DNA of 35,150 nucleotides from contig UCLR01000031.1 of assembly GCA_900473415.1 (NCBI GenBank), positions 1 through 35,150 on the forward strand, read 5' to 3'. Each line of letters starts with the position of its first letter. Position 1 is the stretch's first letter. A program made the translations under genes and the position numbers. Source of the stretch: Hyphomicrobiales bacterium. GTDB lineage: Bacteria > Pseudomonadota > Alphaproteobacteria > Rhizobiales > Beijerinckiaceae. Below, piece by piece: positions 1 to 8,745 of the stretch. The notes below the pieces were generated by a model. That model had not been told where the DNA came from. It worked only from the letters and a program-made list of their open reading frames with translations, and searched no databases.

Positions 1-34
1 CCACTTTTCGGTCCGATGCTGAAGCAAAAGGTTG

Positions 35-72
35 GATCGCCACTTCGCGTCCCGACAGGACGCGGGGCGATC
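35..72 (-). terminator. Hairpin downstream of the bcsS-like gene
   Basis: A two-tier inverted repeat lies just past the stop of the minus-strand gene ending at 83. The inner stem is 46-52 with 58-64 (7 bp, loop CGACA); the outer stem is 35-41 with 66-72 (GATCGCC/GGCGATC). On the minus strand it is followed by AACCTTTTG, a weak U tract. It is probably a transcription terminator. Confidence 0.5.
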
Positions 73-82
73 TAAGTCCGCC

Positions 83-811
83 TCAGCGCAGCCAGTGCAA
101 CCCGAGCGTGCCGTAGGCCTCGGAAGGCCGGTCGCTCGTCTTCTGCCAACCGCCGGAGAGTCGCCATTCGACACCGAGCAGGCGCAGGCCCGTGAGATGC
201 AGCCCGAGCCTGAACTTGCTGTAGTCCCGCTCGCGATAGGCCTCGGCTTCCGGCCCGAAATAGGAGCCCGTCGGCATCTGCCAGCCAGTGGCGAAGCGCC
301 CCCAGAGGCGGCGGTCCAGGGTCGAGGCATAGCCGCCGGCCTGGAGCATCATGCCCTCGGCCGGCGTTATCCAGAGATCGGCCTGGAGCCTGGCCCCGTA
401 GCGTGTCGACAGGCCCAAGAAGAAGGGCTCGATGCGCCGCTCGGTCTCGGCATCGGAACCGGCATAGAGCGCGAAGAACGTGCTGCCGATGCGCCATTCA
501 TAGCCGAGCATCGACTGGGCTTCGGCCTTGTCGGTCTTGCCGTGCGGTGGTCGCCGGCGGGTCTCCTCGCGCGAGCCGCCCGCCTTGATGAAGAGCCGGA
601 AGCCGCTCTCGGCCAGCCCGCCACCGATGGCGCGCTTCATGCCGATCGAGGCGAAGCTCTTCGTCTGGCCGGCTTCCATGGAACCGAAGATCACCATCGA
701 GAGAGGGGGGCGTTCGTCCTCGCCCTCTTCAGCGCCGGCCGCGTCACAAGGGGCGGCTGCGACGAGAATCGCCAGCCCGGCCATACCGGCCTTGCCCCAC
801 CCATACGCCAC
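83..811 (-). CDS. bcsS: BcsS-like cellulose biosynthesis protein (outer-membrane beta-barrel)
   Basis: The product resembles the BcsS family found with cellulose-synthesis genes in Hyphomicrobiales; its role there is inferred to be at the outer membrane. Visible features are an N-terminal signal-like segment (MAGLAILVAAAPCDAAGA, with an AXA-type cleavage context) and alternating polar/aromatic strands running to the C-terminus, which ends LGLHWLR, as expected for a small beta-barrel. I chose a GTG start at 811 because a G-run (GGGGGG) sits about 5 bases upstream and the signal peptide then begins properly. An in-frame ATG at 901 would add 30 residues that do not look protein-like. No other bcs gene is in the window, so the cellulose link rests on family resemblance alone. 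Confidence 0.7.
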   Translation of the reverse strand: MAYGWGKAGMAGLAILVAAAPCDAAGAEEGEDERPPLSMVIFGSMEAGQTKSFASIGMKRAIGGGLAESGFRLFIKAGGSREETRRRPPHGKTDKAEAQSMLGYEWRIGSTFFALYAGSDAETERRIEPFFLGLSTRYGARLQADLWITPAEGMMLQAGGYASTLDRRLWGRFATGWQMPTGSYFGPEAEAYRERDYSKFRLGLHLTGLRLLGVEWRLSGGWQKTSDRPSEAYGTLGLHWLR

Positions 812-973
812 GCACGCCCCCCAGCGCCGGCCGTGCCGATGGACCCTCAGGCCGTGACACGCGTTGGTATTTGAGCAGCCCGGCATTAGACTTGCAAGCA
901 TTCGTTAACCAGGCGGGAGCAGTCTCGGCTTATCCGGCAAAACTTTCATTCCGTGACGGAAAGGGAGGTTGCG

Positions 974-1243
974 ATGGTCTCGACGGACTTCATCCGACAG
1001 CTGGAAGGCTACGGGCTGACCACGGCGAGGATCCTTTACCGGATGCCGGATCACCGCAGCGTCCTGCAAACCTATATCTGGCAGCAATACGACCTGGCGC
1101 CGCGCTTTCCGGTGCTGCTGGATTTCCTGGCATTCTGGGAGCGGGAACTCGACGGGCCGCTGCATTCCGTCACGGTCTCGCACGCGCGGCTGATCCGCCC
1201 GGCCGAGATCCGCGCCTTGAACGGGGTGCTGACGCTGCACTGA
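974..1243 (+). CDS. usg: Usg family protein
   Basis: A short protein of 89 residues matching the Usg-like family, which is common in Alphaproteobacteria and has no established biochemical function. Family hallmarks are the opening MVSTDFIRQLEGYGLTTA, the central WQQYDLAPRFP and FWERELDGPLHSV segments, and the C-terminal LIRPAE block. The start at 974 is supported by GGGAGG five bases upstream; an ATG at 953 in the same frame lacks such a site. It stands alone between a minus-strand BcsS-like gene and an ExoD-type gene 172 bases downstream, a gap in which I see no other gene. Confidence 0.85.
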   Translation: MVSTDFIRQLEGYGLTTARILYRMPDHRSVLQTYIWQQYDLAPRFPVLLDFLAFWERELDGPLHSVTVSHARLIRPAEIRALNGVLTLH

Positions 1244-1415
1244 ACACGGGAGCCGTTTGCGTCGGGCGCGCTTGTTGGCGACGGCCCGGCCATGCTACGC
1301 GGGCGCTCCGCTAGTAAGCGTACCGATCGGATTGCCTCGGCCCGGTCAGATGCGTTCGCTACCACTCGTTTAGGGCCGGGCTCGGGTCCGGCTCTAAGGC
1401 ACGGCCTCGCTCCCC

Positions 1416-2015
1416 TTGTCATCGTCCCTGCGCACCTCTGGACTTCTGACGGCGCTGGCTGGCCTGCCCGGGGAGCGGATTGCGGTCGGCACCATCATTT
1501 CCGCGCTACAGGACAGGGCCTATGCGCTGCTCGTCGTGCTGCTCGGCCTGCCAAACTGCCTGCCGATGCCACCGCCCATCCCTTTGGTCTGCGGCTTTGT
1601 GCTCGCCTTCGTCGGCGTGCAGATGCTGATGGGGCGCCGGACGCCCTGGCTGCCGCAGGCGCTGCTGAAGCGCAGCATCGGCAAGCCGGAGCTCACCCGC
1701 GCCGTCGCGCGGGCGCTGCCGGCGCTGACGCGGCTGGAACGCTTCTCGAAACCGCGCCTGACCATGCTGGGCGGCGCCTATGCCGTTCCCGTGCTCGGCC
1801 TGGTTATCCTGATCCTGGCGCTAGGGCTCATCCTCGCCGCGCCCTTCATTGGCCAGATTCCGCTCGGCCTCGCGGTCTGTCTCGTCGGGCTCGGCCTCGT
1901 CGAGCGCGACGGTGTGCTGATCATCGCGGGCGCCGTCTTCGGCGCGGCCGGGCTGCTGCTCAGCGCCGGCTTCGCCTATGCGATCTTCAGCGGCATCCAC
2001 GAATTGTTCTTCTAA
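1416..2015 (+). CDS. ExoD family exopolysaccharide-associated membrane protein
   Basis: A 199-residue protein of the ExoD family, named after a rhizobial gene affecting exopolysaccharide production; the biochemical activity is not known. It shows the family pattern: a short cytoplasmic start, a proline-rich hydrophobic stretch with LLGLPNCLPMPPPIPLV (about residues 41-57), a polar middle with a basic patch, then a cluster of hydrophobic helices from about residue 120 to the end. The start is a TTG; the in-frame sequence upstream is not protein-like. It is followed after 25 bases by a large inverted repeat. The family assignment is firm, the role inferred. Confidence 0.8.
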   Translation: MSSSLRTSGLLTALAGLPGERIAVGTIISALQDRAYALLVVLLGLPNCLPMPPPIPLVCGFVLAFVGVQMLMGRRTPWLPQALLKRSIGKPELTRAVARALPALTRLERFSKPRLTMLGGAYAVPVLGLVILILALGLILAAPFIGQIPLGLAVCLVGLGLVERDGVLIIAGAVFGAAGLLLSAGFAYAIFSGIHELFF

Positions 2016-2040
2016 CCATTCGCCCGTGACATCGGCAGCC

Positions 2041-2151
2041 CTCATCCTGAGGAGCCGCGAAGCGGCGTCTCGAAGGATGGTCCAGACGGCGCTGGAGACT
2101 CCCGCGACATCGTTCGAGCCGCGCTTCGGACGAAGCGCTCCTCAGGATGAG
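2041..2151. repeat. Intergenic inverted-repeat element
   Basis: A perfect 15-bp inverted repeat, CTCATCCTGAGGAGC at 2041-2055 and its complement at 2137-2151, encloses two smaller hairpins: GCCGC/GCGGC (2054-2066) and GCGCTTCG/CGAAGCGC (2121-2138). It fills the gap between two convergent genes. The arms resemble a dispersed palindromic repeat that I recall from intergenic regions of Rhizobiales genomes; that link is from memory. It may also work as a bidirectional terminator. Confidence 0.7.
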
Positions 2152-2176
2152 CGCTCGCATGGAAAGGACACCGGCT

Positions 2177-4405
2177 TCAGGCCGCCGAGAGCACTTCGGA
2201 GAAGGGGTTGTCCACCGAGAGCAGGCGGTCGATCTGCTCGGCCGGAACGCCGCGGGAGAAGAGGAAGCCCTGGAGCTCGTGGCAGCCGATCGCCTGCAGG
2301 AAGCGGTGCTGCTCGGCCGTCTCGACGCCTTCGGCGCAGACGCGCAGGCCGAGCGCGCGGCCCAGATGCGCCATCGAGTGCACGAGGATCGCGGATTCGC
2401 CGGTCGCTTCCATGTATTCGAGGAAGGAGCGGTCGATCTTGATCTTGTCGAAGGCGAATCGGCGCAGATAGATCAAGCTCGAATAGCCGGTGCCGAAATC
2501 GTCGAGCGCCAGGCCCACGCCATGGGCGCGAATGTCCATCATCGCCGCCTCGGCCGCGTCGGCGTCCTCGATGAGCACGCCTTCGGTGAGCTCCAGCTCC
2601 AGCCGCGTCGGATCGAAGTCGGTCTCCTGGATGATGCGGATGACGTTGGCGACGAAGTCCTTGTGGCGGAACTGGATCGGCGAGACGTTGACCGCCAGTC
2701 GGACGCCTTCCCAGCGCTTTGCCTCGGTGCAGGCGCGGCGCAGCACCCATTCGCTCAGCGGCACGATCAGGCCGCGCTCCTCGGCGATGGCGATGAAGTC
2801 CGAAGGCGGGATCATGCCGTGTTCGGGATGCGGCCAGCGCACCAGTGCCTCGACACCGACGATGGTCGAGCCATCGACGGAGACCTGCGGCTGATAGTGC
2901 AGCGTCAGCTCGTCGTTCTCGATCGCGCGGCGAAGATCGTCCTCGACCATCCGCTTGAGCTGCAGCGAACGGTTCATCTGCGGCTCGAAGAAGGAATAGC
3001 GGTTGCGGCCGCCGTTCTTGGCTTCGTAGAGGGCGGTGTCGGCGAGCTTGAGCAGGGTCTCGCGGTTCGTGGCGTCGCGCGGGGCCATGGCGATGCCGAT
3101 CGAGCAGCCGATGGTGACCTCGACATCCATGACGATGAAGGGCTCGGTGAGGCAGGCCAGGATGTGTTCGCCAAGCGCCGCGCAGCCGGCCTGAGTTGGC
3201 AGATGGGTGCGGATGATGCCGAACTCGTCGCCGCCGAGGCGCGCGACCGTGTCGCCGGGCTGCAGCGCGCCGGAGAGCCGCGACGCGACCTGCCGGATCA
3301 ATTCGTCGCCGGCCGTGTGGCCGTAGGTGTCGTTGACGGCCTTGAAGCGATCGAGGTCGATCAGCACCACGGCCAGCGCCGCTCCGGACTGGGCGAGATC
3401 GGCGAGGCTCTGGTCGAGCGTCAGGTCGAAGCTACGGCGGTTGGGCAGCAGCGAGAGTTCGTCCTGCCCTGCCAGCCGCTGGATCTGTCGCTCGCGCAGC
3501 TCGATCTGCTCGGCAGCGGCGCGCAGCCGCTGGACGACGAAGACGAAGATTCCCGAGAAGAGCAGGGCGACCAGGATCAGGGCCCAGAGGAACCGATGCA
3601 GCATGGCGTCGCCCGGGCGGGCCGGCGACCAGGTGAGCCAGGCGCCGATCGTTCCGTCGGGAGCCCGCAGCGCGAGGACCGACGACGGATCAGTGGGGAA
3701 CGAGGAGACGAGGCGGATGTCGGCGACGCGATAGCGCTCCGCGAGCTCCGAAAGCATGCTGGCGCTGATATGCCGGTAGGCGATGAGCGAGAGCTGATCG
3801 CGCATGCTGGAGACGTCGATCGGCATGATGCGCGACAGGTCGATCGCGGTCAGCAGCAGGGTCTCGCCGCTGTCATTGAGCACCATCGTGCGCGTCGGGC
3901 CCGTCTGGGGTAGGGCTTCGTCGCCGATCACGACTGAGACGGTCGGGCTCTTCGCGCCGCTCAGGAAGGCGTTCAGATGCCGCTGTCCCTCGGATTGCCC
4001 CTGGGCGGTGGGCACCATGTTCTCGATGCTCGCGACGACGCTGCCGCTCATCGAGACGATGTGGACGCCGTCGAAATCCAGAAGTTGGCTGCGCAGGCGC
4101 TTGAGTGTCGCCTGAAGCGCTGGCATCTGCTGCGGCTGCTGGAGCGCATCGGCGAGGTCGTTCGTCGACATCAGGCCTTCGAGCCTCAGCTCGCTCAGCC
4201 GGATCTGGCCGTTGACGGCCGCCTCGATGCGCTCCGCCTGGCGCTGCGCCTCAAGGCGATTCGCTTCGCGGGTGAGGGCGGTGACGACGGCGACGCCGGC
4301 CGCCATCAGCACGATGAAGGCGCAGCCAAGCGTCACCACCGTGCTCGCGAACATGCGAGCGGATGAACCCGCGTTCGTCATCTTCGCGGCAAGCGGTTGA
4401 GGCAT
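2177..4405 (-). CDS. GGDEF-EAL cyclic-di-GMP signalling protein with periplasmic sensor region
   Basis: A 742-residue membrane protein for turnover of cyclic di-GMP. Order of domains: transmembrane helix about 19-45, an extracytoplasmic sensor region about 46-270, a second helix about 272-293, then GGDEF (diguanylate cyclase) and EAL (phosphodiesterase). The cyclase signature RLGGDEF is intact at 389-395. The upstream inhibitory RxxD site is absent (QPGD at 382-385). The phosphodiesterase side keeps E519-A-L, DDFGTGYSS, CAEGVET and LQGF, so it could be active. Both activities are therefore possible and direction cannot be told from sequence. It is encoded downstream of the Anbu operon on the same strand, 91 bases away, and may be a separate unit. 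Confidence 0.92.
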   Translation of the reverse strand: MPQPLAAKMTNAGSSARMFASTVVTLGCAFIVLMAAGVAVVTALTREANRLEAQRQAERIEAAVNGQIRLSELRLEGLMSTNDLADALQQPQQMPALQATLKRLRSQLLDFDGVHIVSMSGSVVASIENMVPTAQGQSEGQRHLNAFLSGAKSPTVSVVIGDEALPQTGPTRTMVLNDSGETLLLTAIDLSRIMPIDVSSMRDQLSLIAYRHISASMLSELAERYRVADIRLVSSFPTDPSSVLALRAPDGTIGAWLTWSPARPGDAMLHRFLWALILVALLFSGIFVFVVQRLRAAAEQIELRERQIQRLAGQDELSLLPNRRSFDLTLDQSLADLAQSGAALAVVLIDLDRFKAVNDTYGHTAGDELIRQVASRLSGALQPGDTVARLGGDEFGIIRTHLPTQAGCAALGEHILACLTEPFIVMDVEVTIGCSIGIAMAPRDATNRETLLKLADTALYEAKNGGRNRYSFFEPQMNRSLQLKRMVEDDLRRAIENDELTLHYQPQVSVDGSTIVGVEALVRWPHPEHGMIPPSDFIAIAEERGLIVPLSEWVLRRACTEAKRWEGVRLAVNVSPIQFRHKDFVANVIRIIQETDFDPTRLELELTEGVLIEDADAAEAAMMDIRAHGVGLALDDFGTGYSSLIYLRRFAFDKIKIDRSFLEYMEATGESAILVHSMAHLGRALGLRVCAEGVETAEQHRFLQAIGCHELQGFLFSRGVPAEQIDRLLSVDNPFSEVLSAA

Positions 4406-4496
4406 CGGTTATCCGAGACAGATCTTAGAGAACCGACTTAACTGCCCAATTATTGATATCCCGTTGCTTCGATCGAATACATGCCCGCGAGAAGGC

Positions 4497-5246
4497 TCAC
4501 CCTTCGGCCGGACCGTAAGGGGGCCTCGGGATCGCGAGATGGGCGGCTCGCAGCGCGGCCGACCAGCGCTCGCGCAGATCGTGGAAATAGGGCTCGCCCG
4601 CCTCGATCCGGCGGTTGAGCTCGGGCTCGGTCGCGTCCCGTCTCATGACGAGCAGGTCGATGGGCAGACCGACGCCGAGATTCGAGCGCATCGTCGAATC
4701 CATCGAAATCAGCCCGACCTTGAGGGCGTCGTAGAGATGTGTTTGGAAGGTCACGGCCCGGTCGAGGATGGGCTTGCCGTATTTGTGCTCGCCGATCTGC
4801 AGGAAAGGCGAGTCGACACCGCATTCGATGAAGTTGCCGGCGTCGTAGATCATGAAGAGGCGCATCGGCTCGCCCGTGATCTGGCCGCCGAACAGGATCG
4901 AGATGTCGAACTTGACCCGCGCCTCCTCGAGCGCGGCGCCGTCCATCTCGCGGACATGGCGGATGCAGTTTCCGACGAGTTGGGCTGCGCGAAACATCGT
5001 AGGCGCATCGTGCAGCGTATCGATCTCTCCGGTTTCCGGATTCGGCAGGCCTTCGTGCAGCAGGCTCACGACCGACTGGGTGATCGAGAGATTGCCCGCC
5101 GTCATCAGTCCAAAATTGCGCTCGCCCGGCCAGGAGAAGAGATGAAGCTTGCGATAGGTCGAGATGTCGTCGAGCCCAGCGTTGGTGCGGGTGTCGGCGA
5201 TCATCACGAGCCCGTCCTTCACGAGGATTCCGGCACAGTAAGTCAC
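4497..5246 (-). CDS. Anbu-type proteasome homologue (peptidase)
   Basis: A 249-residue Ntn-hydrolase of the Anbu (ancestral beta subunit) family, a bacterial relative of proteasome beta subunits and HslV. The sequence begins MTYCAG, so removal of Met would expose Thr as the N-terminal nucleophile. In numbering from that Thr, Asp17 (in IADTRTNAG) and Lys32 (in TYRKLH) sit at the expected catalytic positions. Physiological substrates are not established. It is the last of four minus-strand genes (CP ATP-grasp, alpha-E, transglutaminase-like, Anbu) that form the well-known Anbu gene neighbourhood; 46 bases separate it from the transglutaminase-like gene. Confidence in the family is high. Confidence 0.92.
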   Translation of the reverse strand: MTYCAGILVKDGLVMIADTRTNAGLDDISTYRKLHLFSWPGERNFGLMTAGNLSITQSVVSLLHEGLPNPETGEIDTLHDAPTMFRAAQLVGNCIRHVREMDGAALEEARVKFDISILFGGQITGEPMRLFMIYDAGNFIECGVDSPFLQIGEHKYGKPILDRAVTFQTHLYDALKVGLISMDSTMRSNLGVGLPIDLLVMRRDATEPELNRRIEAGEPYFHDLRERWSAALRAAHLAIPRPPYGPAEG

Positions 5247-5292
5247 GATGTCCGTCCCTCGCAGTCTGTCGCCCCCGTTCCGGGGTGCACGA

Positions 5293-6117
5293 TCATTGAT
5301 TGGCGAAGCGGCCTTCGCTCTCGCGGGCGCTGACGATGACGTTCAGGCTCTCGCCCTCTCCGCCCTGGCGCGAGCCGCGTACCGGCGCGGCATCGGCATA
5401 GTCCAGCCCGACGGCGACACGGACATGAGTATCGATCGGACACAAACCGTTGGCGCAGTCGAAACCGATCCAGCCGTAGTCGTCGACATGGACCTCGGCC
5501 CAGGCATGGGCGCCATTGGCATGGGGCAGGCCGGCCGCCTCGGCGACATAGCCGGAGACATAGCGCGCCGGCAGGCCCAGATGCCGTGCGCAGGCCATGA
5601 AGACATGGGCGATGTCCTGCGCGATCGCCTTCTGCGCGGCGAAGGCCGCGGCAGCGCCGACGCCGCGGCGGCCGCTTGCCTCGACGCAGTCCATCCGGTC
5701 GCTGACTGCCGCCATCAGAGCATGCATCTGCGACAGTTGCGTGCCTGCGCCGGTGGCGGCCTCTTCGGCAAAGCTGCGCAGCGCATCGTCCTGCCCGGTC
5801 AGCAGCGTGTCGCGCCGATAGACCTCACAGGGCACCCGCTCGCTGCCGCGGACCACGCCGGCGAGGTCGAGCGTCTCGACCAGCCCGTCGATGCGGATCG
5901 AGAGCGAGGAGATCGGCCCCTCGTCGTAGAAGCTGTGAACGATATTGCCATGGGCGTCCTGCGAGGCGCGCAGGCGGCCGTCGACACTGGGCTCGATGCG
6001 CCAGGACATGACGTGCTGGCCGTCATGGTCGCGCGGGGTCAGGCGCAGGATCTGCGTGATGTGTCGCGCGGGCTCCGCGTATTCGTAGCTGATCGCGTGG
6101 GAGATCCTGATCCGCAT
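5293..6117 (-). CDS. Transglutaminase-like protein of the Anbu operon, catalytic Cys replaced
   Basis: A 274-residue protein with the bacterial transglutaminase N-terminal region (starts MRIRISHAISYEY) and a transglutaminase-like core. The core normally reads G-V-C-Q-D-x-A-H around the nucleophile. Here it reads AIAQDIAH, so Ala166 (codon GCG, 5620-5622) takes the place of the Cys. The other two triad positions look kept: His204 in GAHAWAEV and Asp220 in WIGFDCANG. If the family logic holds, the protein cannot work as a thiol peptidase or acyl transferase and may be a binding or scaffold subunit. I chose the ATG at 6117 because it aligns with the family start. It lies 52 bases after the alpha-E gene. 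Confidence 0.88.
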   Translation of the reverse strand: MRIRISHAISYEYAEPARHITQILRLTPRDHDGQHVMSWRIEPSVDGRLRASQDAHGNIVHSFYDEGPISSLSIRIDGLVETLDLAGVVRGSERVPCEVYRRDTLLTGQDDALRSFAEEAATGAGTQLSQMHALMAAVSDRMDCVEASGRRGVGAAAAFAAQKAIAQDIAHVFMACARHLGLPARYVSGYVAEAAGLPHANGAHAWAEVHVDDYGWIGFDCANGLCPIDTHVRVAVGLDYADAAPVRGSRQGGEGESLNVIVSARESEGRFANQ

Positions 6118-6169
6118 CGTGAGTACAGACCCTAGCCTCTGTCCGCCGGCCGCGCCGCGAGCGAACCGC

Positions 6170-7111
6170 TCATTGCAGATATTGCTCGAAGATGGTGTTG
6201 CCGAGGCGATTATTCTCGGTGATGAAATCTTCGATGAATTCGTGCAGCCCGTGGACGAAGATGTCGTCGATCTTCGTGTTGCTGAGGCCGGCCAGCGTCT
6301 TGCGCGCCTGGCGCTGGGACGGGCCCTGCCGGCCATAGGCGTCGCCGAGCAGATCGAGGAAGCGCGAGATGTTCTCGTAGCAGGCCGCAAGCGAGCGCGG
6401 CATGCGCCGGTTCAGGATCAGCAGATCGGCGACGAGGATCGGCTTTACCGCCTCGCGATAGACCCAGTGATAGGCGGTGAGCGCCGAGACCTCGCGCAGC
6501 ACCGTGGTCCACTGGAAATAGTCGAGCGAGCCGCCGACCTGCTCGTCGGCCGGCAGCAACACATGATACTTCACGTCGAGGATGCGGGCGGTGTTGTCGG
6601 CGCGCTCGAGATAGACGCCGAGCCGCGAGAACCAGTAGCTGTCGTCGCGCAGCATCGTTCGGTACGCCGAGCCATCGAAGACCAGCGAGACGTTCTTCAC
6701 CCAGTCGAGGAAGCGGGCGAACTCCTCCCGGTCCATGCGCGTCTTCTCGAAACGCTGCAGCTCCAGCCAGGCGGTGTTCAGCGCGTCCCACATCTCGGAG
6801 GTCAACGCGGTGCGCACGGCGCGCGCGTTGGAGCGCGCCAAAGCGAGGCAGTTGCGGATGGAGGAGGCGTTGTCGGGGTTGAAGGTCAGGAAGTCGCAGA
6901 CATTGCGCTCGTTCGCTTCGCCATAGGCCTGGGCGAAGGTCTCCTCGCAGCCGGCTGTCGAGACGGCGCTCTGCCACTCGGTGCCGGCGCCGCCATAGGT
7001 GGTCGGCAGGTTGGTCAGGCGGGTCGTCGCGTCGAGAATGCGGGCGAGATATTCGGCTCGCTCGACATAGCGGGAAACCCAGTAAAGGCTGTCGGCGGTA
7101 CGCGAGAGCAT
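6170..7111 (-). CDS. Alpha-E domain-containing protein (DUF403)
   Basis: A 313-residue, mostly alpha-helical protein of the alpha-E family, which accompanies circularly permuted ATP-grasp and transglutaminase-like proteins in the Anbu neighbourhood. It opens MLSRTADSLYWVSRYVERAEYLAR, and a second copy of the same motif appears mid-protein as YWFSRLGVYLERADNTARILD (about residues 160-180), reflecting an internal repeat typical of the family. The function is unknown; a role in a peptide-forming or peptide-modifying system has been proposed from gene context. It is the second gene of the operon, 79 bases after the ATP-grasp gene and 52 bases before the transglutaminase-like gene. Confidence 0.92.
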   Translation of the reverse strand: MLSRTADSLYWVSRYVERAEYLARILDATTRLTNLPTTYGGAGTEWQSAVSTAGCEETFAQAYGEANERNVCDFLTFNPDNASSIRNCLALARSNARAVRTALTSEMWDALNTAWLELQRFEKTRMDREEFARFLDWVKNVSLVFDGSAYRTMLRDDSYWFSRLGVYLERADNTARILDVKYHVLLPADEQVGGSLDYFQWTTVLREVSALTAYHWVYREAVKPILVADLLILNRRMPRSLAACYENISRFLDLLGDAYGRQGPSQRQARKTLAGLSNTKIDDIFVHGLHEFIEDFITENNRLGNTIFEQYLQ

Positions 7112-7190
7112 GGTTAGCGAGAGCCTTTCCGCGACAGGGCCGGAGATGATCCGGCCGGCGATGGTTGGGCGGGAGGAATGAGGGCGCCCG

Positions 7191-8606
7191 TCATGCGTCG
7201 AGCACCCAGGTATCCTTCGTGCCGCCGCCCTGGCTGGAATTGACGACGAGCGAGCCTTCCTTGAGCGCCACTCGCGTCAACCCGCCGGGCACGCAGGAGA
7301 TGCCGTTGGCGCCGGAAAGCACATAGGGTCGGAGATCGACGTGGCGCGGCGCCACGCCCGAGGCGACGAAGGTCGGGCAGGTCGAGAGCGCTAGTGTCGG
7401 CTGGGCGATGAAGCCTTCAGGGCTCGCCTTGAGCTTGCGGCGGAAGGCCTCGATCTGCGCCTTGTTGGCGTGAGGGCCGACCAGCATGCCGTAACCGCCG
7501 GAGCCGTTCACCTCCTTGACGACGAGCTTCTCCAGATTGTCGAGCACATAGGCGTTGGCCTCTGGCTCGCGGCAGCGCCAGGTCGGCACGTTCTTCAGGA
7601 TCGGCTCCTCGCCGGTGTAGAACTTCACGATCTCCGGCATGTAGCTGTAGACCGCCTTGTCGTCGGCGACGCCGGTGCCGATGGCGTTGCAGAGCGTGAC
7701 GTTGCCGGCCTTGTAGGCGCCGACGATGCCGGGAACGCCCAGGATGGAATCGCCGCGGAAGACCAATGGATCGAGGAAGTCGTCGTTGATGCGCCGGTAG
7801 ATCACGTCGACGCGCTTCGGCCCCTGGGTCGTGCGCATGTAGACGACGTCGTCCTTGACCAGCAGGTCCGAGCCTTCGACCAGCTCGATGCCGAGCTTGT
7901 CGGCCAGGAACGAGTGCTCGTAGAAGGCCGAGTTGTATTGGCCCGGCGTCAGCAGGCAGATGTTGGGGTCGGAGGGCGCGCTGCGCGGCGCGACCGAGCG
8001 CAGCGTTGCGAGCAGCTGGTCCGGGTAGTTGTCGACCGGCGCGACGCGATGCATGGCGAAGAGCTCGGGGAAGAGCCTCAGCATCACCTCCCGGTTTTCC
8101 AGCATGTAGGAGACGCCGGACGGCGTGCGCGCATTGTCCTCCAGCACGTAGAAGGTGTCGGGGTCGACCCGCACCACGTCGATCCCGGCGATGTGGCAAT
8201 AGATGCCGTGGGGCACCTTGAAGTCGACCATTTCGAGCTGGTAGCAGGCGTTGCGATAGACCAGATCGGGCGGGATGATGCCGGCCTTGAGGCATTCCTT
8301 CGGCCCGTAGACGTCGGCCAGGAACATGTTCAGCGCGGTGACCCGCTGGCGCAGGCCCTTCTCTAGCTTCTCCCATTCCGGCTTGGTCAGGACGCGCGGG
8401 ATGATGTCGAAGGGAATCAGCCGCTCGGTCGATTCCTCGTCGCCGTAAACGGCGAAGGTGATGCCGATGCGGCGGAAGAACAGCTCCGCCTGGCTGCGCC
8501 GGAGCGCCAGCGTCTCGGCCGGCGTTTCCTTCAGCCAGCGGTCAAGGGCGGTGTAGGCGGACCTGAGTTCAGCCCCCGAGCCGGTCATTTCATCGAATGC
8601 GACCAT
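7191..8606 (-). CDS. Circularly permuted type 2 ATP-grasp protein
   Basis: A 471-residue protein of the CP_ATPgrasp_2 family (formerly DUF404/DUF407), expected to join a carboxylate to an amine using ATP; the substrate is unknown. Family blocks visible are FRRIGITFAVYG near the N-terminus, DVYGPKECLKAGIIP, VLEDNARTPSGVSYMLENR in the middle, and LVVKEVNGSGGYGMLVGP towards the C-terminus, the likely nucleotide-binding loop. The start at 8606 (MVAFDEMTG) is preferred over an in-frame ATG at 8651 because AAGGGGA lies about 9 bases upstream and family members begin here. It is the first gene of the Anbu operon; the 139 bases before it probably hold the promoter. Confidence 0.92.
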   Translation of the reverse strand: MVAFDEMTGSGAELRSAYTALDRWLKETPAETLALRRSQAELFFRRIGITFAVYGDEESTERLIPFDIIPRVLTKPEWEKLEKGLRQRVTALNMFLADVYGPKECLKAGIIPPDLVYRNACYQLEMVDFKVPHGIYCHIAGIDVVRVDPDTFYVLEDNARTPSGVSYMLENREVMLRLFPELFAMHRVAPVDNYPDQLLATLRSVAPRSAPSDPNICLLTPGQYNSAFYEHSFLADKLGIELVEGSDLLVKDDVVYMRTTQGPKRVDVIYRRINDDFLDPLVFRGDSILGVPGIVGAYKAGNVTLCNAIGTGVADDKAVYSYMPEIVKFYTGEEPILKNVPTWRCREPEANAYVLDNLEKLVVKEVNGSGGYGMLVGPHANKAQIEAFRRKLKASPEGFIAQPTLALSTCPTFVASGVAPRHVDLRPYVLSGANGISCVPGGLTRVALKEGSLVVNSSQGGGTKDTWVLDA

Positions 8607-8745
8607 GCGCGCCGTCCCCTTTTCAGGCAGCCTATGCGCATTCGCAAGCATTCGGGAAGAGGGGGGCTGACTAGGAAAAAATGCGCCTCTGCCTCATTGT
8701 TGGGCAGGTCCCGCATTAAGGCGGCTCCGGCTGCTTTGCCACCGC

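Noticed and set aside
32..874. A 280-codon plus-strand frame opposite the BcsS-like gene
   Set aside because: The minus strand has a signal peptide and beta-barrel pattern; the plus-strand product has no such features.
2147..3913. A 588-codon plus-strand open frame opposite the GGDEF-EAL gene
   Set aside because: It is antisense to a protein with intact GGDEF and EAL motifs, its product is rich in Arg, Asp and Gly without any domain pattern, and such frames are common in GC-rich DNA.
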